This document shows positions 1 to 5,290 of a stretch of 5,290 nt of DNA, piece after piece (position 1 is the stretch's first letter; every line of letters begins with the position of its first letter). Origin of the DNA: Actinomycetota bacterium (GTDB lineage: Bacteria > Actinomycetota > Actinomycetes > Streptosporangiales > Streptosporangiaceae); the NCBI GenBank assembly GCA_003161205.1, contig PMOU01000483.1:439-5728 (forward strand), in the 5' to 3' direction. The notes beneath the pieces were generated by a model. The model was not told the origin of the DNA. It saw nothing but the letters and a program-made list of their open reading frames with translations, and searched no databases. The position numbers and the translations under genes were made by a program.

Positions 1-2
1 TG

Positions 3-782
3 CCCGGCCTGACCGTGACCGCGGACGACGTCTACCGGCACACCTACCGCACCGTCCTCGCCAAGAACGCCGCGCACTACGAGCGGTACCCCGGGGACGT
101 GGCCAAGGCGCAGCGGGTGGCCTCATACCTGGCTGCCCATGATGTCCGGCGGCCCGACGGCGCGCCGCTATCGGTCGAGGCGTTCCAGTCCATCGGGGCC
201 ATGCTCGGCCAGAGCAGCGGCAGCGACGCACTGCACTACCTGCTGGAAAGCCCGTTCGCGGATGACGACGAGCTTTCCGATGCCTTCCGGTACGCGATGA
301 TGGATGAGCTCACCTTCGCCGCGGCGCCGCTGTACGCGCTGTTGCACGAGCCGTCCTACGCCCAGGGTTTCGCGACCCGCTGGGCCGCGCAGCGGATCAG
401 GGCAGAATTCGCCGAGTTCGATCCCGGGCCGGCCATCGAAGGAGCCGCTCCCCTGCTGTTCACCGGCGAGATGACCTACCCGTGGATGATCGACGCCGAC
501 CCGGCGCTGCGCCCGCTGCGCGAGGCCGCCGACATCCTGGCCGAACGCGACGACTGGCCGCCCCTGTATGACCCGGCGCGGCTCGCGGGCAACGACGTAC
601 CGGTGGCGGCGGCCGTCTGGCCGCAGGATTCCGATGGCCTCAGGAGCGAGGCTGGCTCGTTCCGGCGCCGTAGCGCAGCCCGTCGACGAGGAGCGCGACC
701 ATGCGCTGGCTATAGGCGGCTCCCTCGTCCGCCACGGGCAGGCACAGGTTGGCGACGGCGTGCAGGAGGTCGGTGGCGCTGA
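3..782 (+). pseudogene. pip: Proline iminopeptidase (S33 alpha/beta hydrolase), 3'-truncated remnant, also cut by the left window edge
   Basis: The open frame enters from the left edge (PGLTVTADDVYRHTYRTV), so the GTG at 15 need not be the start. Up to about 620 it matches the C-terminal half of actinobacterial prolyl aminopeptidases, which remove N-terminal proline from peptides in the cytoplasm. Visible family signatures are LHYLLE, PLYALLHEPSYAQG, TRWAAQRIRAEF, PLLFTGEMTYPWM, DWPPLYDPARLAGNDVPVAA. Family members continue after VPVAAAVY with a DDMYVD-like segment and an EYEHxGLR segment, which carry the catalytic Asp and His. Here homology breaks after VPVAAAVW (about 620). The frame then reads an Arg-rich tail antisense to the tetR gene until the stop at 782. 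The nucleophile Ser segment would lie upstream of the window. Without Asp and His the product should be inactive, hence the pseudogene call. A truncated protein could still be made. Family assignment is firm; the exact breakpoint is approximate. Confidence 0.75.
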
Positions 783-1278
783 TGACGGCCCGGATCTCGC
801 CACTGGCGATTGCGGCTTCGAGCAGTGCCGCGAGGGCGGGTCCGAGTCGCTGCCTGAAGTAGCCGGGCAGGGCACCGTACGCTGGATCGCCGGAGTGCAG
901 GGCGGCGGCGAGTCCTCGCTTGGCCGCGAGGTACTCGGTGTACCGGTAAAGCCACATCGCGAGCGCCTCCCCTGGCTCGTGCGCCGCGGCCAGCGCCGGG
1001 GCCGCGGCGGCGCAGGCGTCCACCTCGCGCTGGAACACGGCCCTGACCAGGTCCGAGCGCAGCGGGAAGTGCCGGTACAGCGTTCCGACTCCGACACCGG
1101 CCAGGTCAGCGATCTCCTTCGCGGGTGCGTCCACGCCCGACGCGGCGAACACGGTCTTGGCGGCCTGAAGCAGGGAGTCGATGTTGCGCTGCGCGTCGGC
1201 GCGCAGCCGGCGCGGCGCACGGTCGAGCGCATCGGTGTCCGCCGAGCCTGCTCCGGCCGGCGCCGTGTTCTCCGTCAC
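640..1278 (-). CDS. TetR/AcrR-family transcriptional repressor, divergent from the aldo/keto reductase
   Basis: A 212-residue protein, the usual TetR size. The start is GTG at 1278 because GGAGG lies 6 bases upstream on the minus strand (1284-1288) and the N-terminal helix follows naturally; a longer open frame upstream has no family similarity. After a disordered start of about 25 residues, residues 28-75 form the DNA-binding domain: RNIDSLLQAAKTVFAASG, then the helix-turn-helix KEIADLAGVGVGTLYRHF (54-71). The rest, rich in Ala and Leu, is the ligand and dimer domain, resembling the SbtR-like C-terminal group; no ligand can be read from it. It is transcribed away from the aldo/keto reductase across a 126-bp gap holding two operator-like repeats. 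I infer that it represses both that gene and itself. Its 3' end overlaps, antisense, the read-through tail of the truncated peptidase (640-782). Confidence 0.94.
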   Translation of the reverse strand: MTENTAPAGAGSADTDALDRAPRRLRADAQRNIDSLLQAAKTVFAASGVDAPAKEIADLAGVGVGTLYRHFPLRSDLVRAVFQREVDACAAAAPALAAAHEPGEALAMWLYRYTEYLAAKRGLAAALHSGDPAYGALPGYFRQRLGPALAALLEAAIASGEIRAVISATDLLHAVANLCLPVADEGAAYSQRMVALLVDGLRYGAGTSQPRS

Positions 1279-1291
1279 GACATTCCTCCGC

Positions 1292-1320
1292 TTGCTAAAC
1301 GGAAAGCAATTCCGTATAGT
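1292..1320 (+). promoter_or_regulatory. Predicted housekeeping promoter of the aldo/keto reductase
   Basis: A -35 element TTGCTA (1292-1297) and a -10 element TATAGT (1315-1320) are separated by exactly 17 bases. They match 4 of 6 and 5 of 6 bases of the sigma-70/HrdB consensus. The start of transcription would fall near 1327, giving a leader of about 78 bases before the ATG at 1405. One operator-like repeat fills the spacer and a second covers the predicted start point, which suits direct repression by the neighbouring TetR protein. The promoter is predicted by eye only. Confidence 0.6.
1300..1314. promoter_or_regulatory. Operator-like inverted repeat O1 (CGGAA-N5-TTCCG)
   Basis: CGGAA (1300-1304) and TTCCG (1310-1314) flank AGCAA. 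Symmetry continues outward: A1299 pairs with T1315, and CTA (1295-1297) with TAG (1317-1319), so 25 bases are nearly palindromic with one mismatched pair (1298/1316) outside the centre. The repeat sits between the predicted -35 and -10 of the aldo/keto reductase promoter. Size and symmetry suit a TetR dimer. That the adjacent TetR protein binds it is inference. Confidence 0.65.
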
Positions 1321-1322
1321 AC

Positions 1323-1337
1323 CGGAAGAACGTTCCG
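1323..1337. promoter_or_regulatory. Operator-like inverted repeat O2 (CGGAA-N5-TTCCG)
   Basis: This is the same arms and spacing as O1: CGGAA (1323-1327), GAACG, TTCCG (1333-1337). Its centre lies 23 bases from that of O1. It contains a perfect 8-base palindrome GAACGTTC (1328-1335), so the true axis could be slightly shifted. It spans the predicted transcription start of the aldo/keto reductase. The repetition of one unusual architecture within 40 bases is the main reason to call it an operator. Confidence 0.6.
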
Positions 1338-1404
1338 CTTCGATCCAGGGTACGGCATCGACGGAGCGCTCGCCGCTCACCGACACAACTCCAGGAGAAG
1401 CCGC

Positions 1405-2430
1405 ATGCAGTACCGCACCCTCGGCCGGACCGGCATCAAGGTCAGTCCCTACGCGCTCGGCGCGATGATGTTCGGAGTCATCGGCAACCCCGACCACGAG
1501 GAGTCGATCCGCATCATCCACAAAGCGCTGGACGCCGGGATCAACTTCGTTGACACCGCGGATATGTACTCCAAGGGCGAGTCCGAAGAGATCGTGGGCA
1601 AGGCGCTCAAGGGGCGTCGTGACGACGTCGTCCTGGCCACCAAGGTGTTTGGCGTGATGGGCGATGACCCCAATCAGCGGGGCAACTCGCGGCGCTGGAT
1701 CATGACCGAGGTGGAGAACTCGCTGCGCCGTCTGCAGACCGACTACATCGACCTCTACCAGATCCACCGGCCGGACCCCGAGACCGACATCGAGGAGACG
1801 CTGTCCGCGCTCTCAGACCTGATCCACAGCGGCAAGGTCCGGGCGATCGGCTCCTCCACGATGCCCGCCTCCGACATGGTCGAGGCCCAGTGGGTCGCCG
1901 AGCGACGCGGCCTGGAGCGCTTGCGCACCGAGCAGCCCACCTATTCGATCCTGTCCCGCGGGATCGAGGCCGAGGTGCTGCCCGTCGCCCAGCGCTACGG
2001 GATGGGCATCCTGGTGTGGAGCCCGCTCGCGCAGGGGATGCTCACCGGGCGCATCCGCAAGGGGCAGCAGACCGACCTCCGCCGCACCGCCCTGTTCAAG
2101 CACCTCACTGACGAGCGCCGACTCGACGCCGTCGAGCAGATCGTCCCGCTCGCCGAGAAGGCGGGCTTGCCGATGACGCACCTCGCGATGGCGTTCGCGA
2201 TCGCTCATCCGGGCGTGACCAGCGCGATCATCGGCCCGCGGACGATGGAGCAGCTCGACGACCTGCTGGCCGGCGTCGAGGTCACCCTCACCGACGAGAT
2301 CCTCGACCGGATCGACGAGATCGTCCCGCCCGGCACTGACGTCGGCACCCTCGACATGGCCTACCGGCCCCCGGCCATCCAGCGCCCGGACCTGCGCCGC
2401 CGGCCTGTCAGTGAACGTGCGGCCGCCTGA
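1405..2430 (+). CDS. Aldo/keto reductase (NADPH-dependent oxidoreductase)
   Basis: A 341-residue TIM-barrel enzyme of the aldo/keto reductase superfamily, expected in the cytoplasm to reduce aldehydes or ketones with NADPH; the substrate is unknown. It starts at ATG 1405 with AGGAG at 1393-1397, and MQYRTLGRTGIKVSPYALG is the standard family N-terminus; the frame is open far upstream but without homology. The full catalytic tetrad is present: Asp50 and Tyr55 in FVDTADMYS, Lys80 in LATK, His121 in YQIHRPDP. The cofactor-binding C-terminal motif is IIGPRTMEQL (275-284). The usual Ser-Asn after strand 6 reads GSST (149-152), as I recall for a related actinobacterial subgroup. The gene is divergent from tetR and probably controlled by it. 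The LLM oxidoreductase follows on the same strand after 125 bases, so co-transcription is possible but unproven. Confidence 0.96.
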   Translation: MQYRTLGRTGIKVSPYALGAMMFGVIGNPDHEESIRIIHKALDAGINFVDTADMYSKGESEEIVGKALKGRRDDVVLATKVFGVMGDDPNQRGNSRRWIMTEVENSLRRLQTDYIDLYQIHRPDPETDIEETLSALSDLIHSGKVRAIGSSTMPASDMVEAQWVAERRGLERLRTEQPTYSILSRGIEAEVLPVAQRYGMGILVWSPLAQGMLTGRIRKGQQTDLRRTALFKHLTDERRLDAVEQIVPLAEKAGLPMTHLAMAFAIAHPGVTSAIIGPRTMEQLDDLLAGVEVTLTDEILDRIDEIVPPGTDVGTLDMAYRPPAIQRPDLRRRPVSERAAA

Positions 2431-2555
2431 CCGCAGGTAAGGCAACCCGCGCGAAGGTTCCTGAGGCCGGGCGCGGCGCCCCGCTGGTCTGGCGAGACGA
2501 CCTGAATGCTTGGATCTAAGGGTCTCGTTCGACGACGTCGCCAGCGGAGGTACGC

Positions 2556-3419
2556 GTGGATATCGGAATCGGCCTGCCCAACACGGTGCCCGGCACCGAA
2601 GGCAGGAGCCTCATCGACTGGGCCGCCAACGCCGAGGCGGCCGGATTCAGCACCCTGGGCACGATCGGCCGGATCGTGTACCCGAACTACGAGGAACTGA
2701 TCTCGCTGGCCGCCGCGGCTGCGGTCACCAGCCGGATTCGTCTGACCACCGGCGTTCTGCTTGCGCCGCTGTACTCGAACACGGCTCTGTTCGCCAAGCA
2801 GGCGGCCTCACTGGACCGGCTCTCCGGCGGACGGCTGGTGCTCGGCCTCGGCCTCGGCGGGCGCGACGACGACTACACCGCCAGCAACCTGCCGACCGAG
2901 GGCAAAGGACGGCGGCTGGATGAGCAGCTGACCGAGATGAAGCGGATCTGGTCCGGTGAGCCTCGCGGTTTCGCGGGCGGGATAGGGCCGGAGCCAGTGC
3001 GGCCCGGCGGTCCTGAGCTCATCCTCGGGGGCTCGGCCGAGGCTAGCTTCCGCCGCGTGGCCATGCTCGGCGACGGCTGGATTATGGGCGGCGGTACGCC
3101 CGACATGTTCGGCCAGGGTGCGGCGAAGGTAGACGAGGCCTGGCAGGAAGCGGGACGCCCAGGCCGGCCCCGCAAGCTCACCCTCGCCTACTTCGCGCTC
3201 GGAGCCGACGCCCGGGCCCAGGCCGATAACTATCTCCTGAACTACTACGGCTGGCTCGGCGATGTCGCCCAGCAGATCGCGGGCGGCGCCGCGATCAGCG
3301 CCGAGATGGTCAAGGGCTACGCGGCCGCGTTCGAAGCCAACGGCTGCGACGAGATCATCTTCGTCCCGACCACGTCCTCCCCCGACCAGATCGACCTGCT
3401 CGCCGAGGCGGTCCGGTAA
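2556..3419 (+). CDS. LLM-class (luciferase-like) flavin-dependent oxidoreductase, probably F420-dependent
   Basis: A 287-residue protein of the bacterial luciferase-like TIM-barrel family. These enzymes use F420 or FMN for hydride transfer or oxygenation. The start is GTG 2556, with GGAGG at 2546-2550 five bases away; MDIGIGLPNT is the typical first beta strand. Other signatures are TSRIRLTTGVLLAPLY (58-73), the KQAASLDRLSGGRLVLGLGLGGR region (81-103), ELILGGS (154-160) and the GDGWIMGG segment (172-179). The SGGRLVLGxGxGGRxDDY form is common in F420-type actinobacterial members, so F420 is favoured over FMN, but the cofactor cannot be proved from sequence. The length is near the family norm and no residue is obviously missing. 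It lies 125 bases after the aldo/keto reductase in the same direction. A pepN remnant converges on its 3' end. The substrate is not recognisable. Confidence 0.95.
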   Translation: MDIGIGLPNTVPGTEGRSLIDWAANAEAAGFSTLGTIGRIVYPNYEELISLAAAAAVTSRIRLTTGVLLAPLYSNTALFAKQAASLDRLSGGRLVLGLGLGGRDDDYTASNLPTEGKGRRLDEQLTEMKRIWSGEPRGFAGGIGPEPVRPGGPELILGGSAEASFRRVAMLGDGWIMGGGTPDMFGQGAAKVDEAWQEAGRPGRPRKLTLAYFALGADARAQADNYLLNYYGWLGDVAQQIAGGAAISAEMVKGYAAAFEANGCDEIIFVPTTSSPDQIDLLAEAVR

Positions 3420-3481
3420 GGAACCTGTGGCCGCGGCCTCGCCGGCCGAGCCGATTCAGGCGGCAGCGGGAACCTGGACGT

Positions 3482-3901
3482 CGCGGTCAGATCCGGCTGG
3501 TCAAAGCAGGCGAACATCTCCGGTGCGCAGTCCGGGTAGCCGATCGCCATGACATAGCCAGCGCCGTCCGCCGGGTCGGTGTACCGGCACAGCCCGCGCC
3601 CTTCTTGGGAGTACCCGGCCTCGGCCTCCGCCATCAGGACCGCCTGATCACCGCCGCCGGCCCGGCTCAGCCGCAGCCGGCCGTCCTCCGGCGGAGGCAG
3701 GGGCACCCCATTCAGGGTCACGCTGCGCACGCCCTGCGTGCGCAGCTCAGCGAACGTGCCCGCGTCCGGCCGCAGCCACCGGAACCGGACCTCGGTTCTG
3801 GAAAGTACCGGCTCGGCCGTGAGGTCGAGGAAAACGTCGTACGACTCGACATCGATCGCCCTGGCCCGGTCAATCGCCTCGTCCTGAGTCAGATCAGCCA
3901 C
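3482..3901 (-). pseudogene. pepN: Aminopeptidase N (M1 family), N-terminal remnant
   Basis: From GTG at 3901 the first 140 residues match the N-terminal beta domain of actinobacterial aminopeptidase N: ADLTQDEAIDRARAIDVESY, VTLNGVPL, then the hallmark FACFDQPDLTA (130-140). Homology ends at 3482. The frame continues to a stop at 3317 as a Pro/Arg-rich sequence antisense to the end of the LLM gene. PepN is normally about 850 residues. The substrate-anchoring GxMEN motif and the zinc-binding HExxH motif are both absent, so no peptidase activity is possible. A +2 shift after residue 140 gives VQVPAAA and a stop at 3456-3458, perhaps a few more decayed codons. An in-frame stop 12 bases upstream (3911-3913) supports the GTG start, though no good ribosome site is seen. 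The gene is divergent from the Rv2466c-like gene, the arrangement known in M. tuberculosis. Confidence 0.8.
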
Positions 3902-3945
3902 CCGCCGAGCCTAGCCCGGCCTGCTCGTCAGCCCCGGGTCACGAC

Positions 3946-3972
3946 GGGAATACCCGTACGCGGCGGACTGTT
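3946..3972 (+). promoter_or_regulatory. SigR/SigH-type (thiol-stress ECF sigma) promoter of the Rv2466c-like gene
   Basis: GGGAAT (3946-3951), an 18-base spacer, then GTT (3970-3972, followed by G) matches the GGAAT-N18-GTT consensus of Streptomyces SigR and its mycobacterial equivalent SigH. Rv2466c, the homologue of the downstream gene, is a known SigH target. The expected start point, about 7-9 bases after GTT, is at 3979-3982, on or next to the GTG start codon. The -35 overlaps an inverted repeat, ACGGG-AATA-CCCGT (3944-3957), whose role is unknown. Confidence 0.65.
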
Positions 3973-3981
3973 GCCGCGAGG

Positions 3982-4608
3982 GTGACCGGACAACCGCAGG
4001 AAGAAGTGCAGTTCTGGTTCGATCCGCTGTGTCCTTGGGCCTGGATCACTTCCCGCTGGATGCTGGAAGTAGAGAAGGTCCGGCCCGTTCGGGCCGACTG
4101 GCGGATCATGTCGCTGGCCTACCTGAACCTGGTCCAGCATGAGGGCAAGGGACTGACCCAGGAATACCAGGAACGGATGAGCCTGGCCTGGGGACCAGTG
4201 CGGGTCTGCGCTGCGGCCGCCGAGAACAGCGGCCCTGGCATCCTCGGGCCGCTGTACACCGCCATCGGCACCCGGTTCCACGTCCAAGGCCGCCGGGAGG
4301 ATCCTGACGTGATCCCCGAGGCCCTGGCGGAAACGGGACTCCCCGCGTCATTGGCCAGTGCCGCCGGGAGCACGGACTTCGACGAGCTGATCAAGAGCTC
4401 GCACCACGAAGCTTTCGATGATGTCGGCCTGGACGTGGGAACCCCCGTCATCCGCATCCGCGGCAACGCCCTGTTCGGCCCCGTCATCACCCCGGCGCCC
4501 CGCGGCGCGGCGGCCGGGCGGCTGTGGGACGGGCTGGTGCTGGTGACCGAGGCGGACGGCTTTTTCGAGCTCAAGCGGAGCCGGGACCGCAAGCCTTCGT
4601 TCGACTGA
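3982..4608 (+). CDS. DsbA-family, mycothiol-linked reductase (Rv2466c-like)
   Basis: A 208-residue thioredoxin-fold protein with an inserted helical domain, close in length and sequence to Rv2466c, which is described as a mycothiol-dependent nitroreductase/oxidoreductase of the cytoplasm. Shared blocks are FWFDPLCPW (11-19), ITSRWMLEVEKVR (22-34), MSLAYLN (43-49), the AWGPVRV segment (69-75), PLYTAIGTR (90-98), the cis-Pro loop DVGTPVI (151-157), FGPVI (165-169) and FFELKR (194-199). There is no signal peptide. The active site reads Cys17-Pro-Trp-Ala20, whereas Rv2466c has CPWC, so the resolving cysteine is missing; the only other cysteine is Cys76. The GTG at 3982 gives an N-terminus matching the family; no spaced Shine-Dalgarno is present, which fits the leaderless promoter upstream. 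It is divergent from the pepN remnant and ends 13 bases from a convergent acetyltransferase gene. Confidence 0.95.
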   Translation: MTGQPQEEVQFWFDPLCPWAWITSRWMLEVEKVRPVRADWRIMSLAYLNLVQHEGKGLTQEYQERMSLAWGPVRVCAAAAENSGPGILGPLYTAIGTRFHVQGRREDPDVIPEALAETGLPASLASAAGSTDFDELIKSSHHEAFDDVGLDVGTPVIRIRGNALFGPVITPAPRGAAAGRLWDGLVLVTEADGFFELKRSRDRKPSFD

Positions 4609-4621
4609 GCCCAGAAAGGCT

Positions 4622-5290
4622 TCACTCCAGCGGCTGGTCCGCGGGCACGCGGGCGGCGGAGAACACGGTGCGACGGCGCAGCCGGAAGCCCAGCGCCTCG
4701 TACAGTCCGATCGCCGGGTTGTCAGCCACGGCGTGCAGGAACGGCGTCTCACCGCGCGCCCGGATGCCTGCTACCAGTGCGCGTACCAGCCGGGAGGCGA
4801 ACCCGAGGCCACGCCACGCGTCGTCCGTGCACACCGCGCTGATCTCGGTCCAGCCGGGTGGATGCAGCCGCTCCCCCGCCATCGCGACCAGGGCGCCGTC
4901 ACGCCGGATGCCCAGATAGCTCCCGAGCTCCACGGTTCGCGGCAGGAACGGCCCGGGCTTGGTCCGCCCGGCCAGCTCCAGCATCTCCGGCACATCATCT
5001 GGCCCCAGCCGCACGGCCTCGCTGTCGGCCGCGCCCTGAACCCCGTTGTCGACGAGCTGGACTCCCTCGCCGATCACCCTGGTCTCCCAGCCATCCGGAG
5101 CCGGCGTCCGCACGCCCGCCAGCGCCACGAGAGCACCGGGACCGGCCAGCGCGGCCACGTCAGCCCAGTCCGCGGCATCCGGCTGGTCGGGCAGGGCGAG
5201 AAACGGCGAGACATCCGGCGGATAACGCAGCACGTTCCCGCGCCGCTCCGCGAAACGCGCATGCGGCCCGGCCAGCGAAGCGCGGACCGG
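4622..5290 (-). CDS. GNAT-family N-acetyltransferase (N-terminus beyond the window)
   Basis: The frame is open to the right edge and upstream codons (SLAGPHARFAERRGN) look like real family sequence, so the start lies outside and the GTG at 5233 is internal. The visible part has 222 residues. The first ~85 form a poorly conserved N-terminal half; the acetyl-CoA-binding GNAT fold follows. It carries the core strand TEISAVCT, the pyrophosphate-binding loop RGLGFASRL (about 160-168) and the motif-B segment NPAIGLYEALGFRLR (about 191-205). These are features of the FR47-like group of GNAT proteins, which transfer acetyl from acetyl-CoA to an amine. The acceptor is unknown. The stop at 4622-4624 lies 13 bases from that of the convergent Rv2466c-like gene, so the two transcripts may share a termination region. 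I see nothing broken in the visible part. Confidence 0.92.
   Translation of the reverse strand, partial: PVRASLAGPHARFAERRGNVLRYPPDVSPFLALPDQPDAADWADVAALAGPGALVALAGVRTPAPDGWETRVIGEGVQLVDNGVQGAADSEAVRLGPDDVPEMLELAGRTKPGPFLPRTVELGSYLGIRRDGALVAMAGERLHPPGWTEISAVCTDDAWRGLGFASRLVRALVAGIRARGETPFLHAVADNPAIGLYEALGFRLRRRTVFSAARVPADQPLE

Noticed and set aside
568..1404. Long in-frame extension upstream of the aldo/keto reductase
   Set aside because: It is open only because it runs antisense to tetR in GC-rich DNA. The family N-terminus and ribosome site place the start at 1405.
1279..1767. Minus-strand extension of the TetR frame across the reductase gene
   Set aside because: No family similarity, antisense to a clear gene, and GGAGG marks the GTG at 1278 as the start.
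1813..2445. Large antisense open frame over the aldo/keto reductase
   Set aside because: Low-complexity translation without recognisable domains; a shadow of the real gene in the opposite frame.
2469..2481. GGGCG-CGG-CGCCC hairpin after the aldo/keto reductase as a terminator
   Set aside because: The stem is only five pairs and no T-tract follows. Such GC repeats are common by chance in this composition.
2533..2542. CGACGTCG palindrome upstream of the LLM gene as an operator
   Set aside because: Short, does not extend outward, and not related to the CGGAA-N5-TTCCG repeats.
600..3490. Insertion sequence or integron-type element carrying the cassette
   Set aside because: No transposase or integrase, and no terminal repeats or target duplication that I could find around either breakpoint.
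4608..4621. AGCC-CAGAAA-GGCT hairpin between the convergent stops as a bidirectional terminator
   Set aside because: A four-pair stem with no T-tract is too weak to support the call, though its position is suggestive.
4119..4752. Antisense open frames over the Rv2466c-like and GNAT genes
   Set aside because: Arg, Pro and Ser-rich shadows with no homology, no ribosome sites and full overlap with confident genes.

Overview
This is high-GC DNA with GTG starts, GGAGG ribosome sites and a gene content typical of an actinomycete. One gene is a clear homologue of the mycothiol-linked DsbA-like protein Rv2466c of Mycobacterium tuberculosis. It sits divergently from a pepN-type aminopeptidase, as Rv2466c and pepN (Rv2467) do. 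I infer a mycothiol-producing, probably F420-using actinomycete. The genus cannot be told from this window.

Layout, left to right. (1) The 3'-truncated remains of a proline iminopeptidase enter from the left edge on the + strand; homology stops near 620. (2) A TetR-family repressor (640-1278, minus) is divergent from an aldo/keto reductase (1405-2430, plus). They share a compact 126-bp control region with a good promoter and two operator-like CGGAA-N5-TTCCG inverted repeats. (3) A luciferase-like, probably F420-dependent oxidoreductase follows on the same strand (2556-3419). (4) The first ~140 residues of an M1 aminopeptidase N lie on the minus strand (3482-3901); the rest of the gene, including the zinc site, is gone. 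(5) Divergent from it is the Rv2466c-like protein (3982-4608), with a CPWA active site and a near-ideal SigR/SigH-type promoter placed so that the mRNA would be almost or fully leaderless. (6) A convergent GNAT-type acetyltransferase (4622 to the right edge, minus) runs off the window.

How they fit together. The TetR, aldo/keto reductase and LLM oxidoreductase look like one small regulated redox cassette. The TetR protein probably represses the reductase and itself by binding over the shared promoter region. On each side of the cassette is an aminopeptidase gene that has kept its 5' end and lost its 3' end. This is what replacement of the facing 3' ends of two convergent peptidase genes would leave. 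The Rv2466c-like gene appears intact and under thiol-stress control. I see no RNA gene, CRISPR array, insertion sequence or transposase. The most notable items are the SigR-type leaderless promoter, the paired operators and the double peptidase truncation. None of these amounts to a wholly new system.
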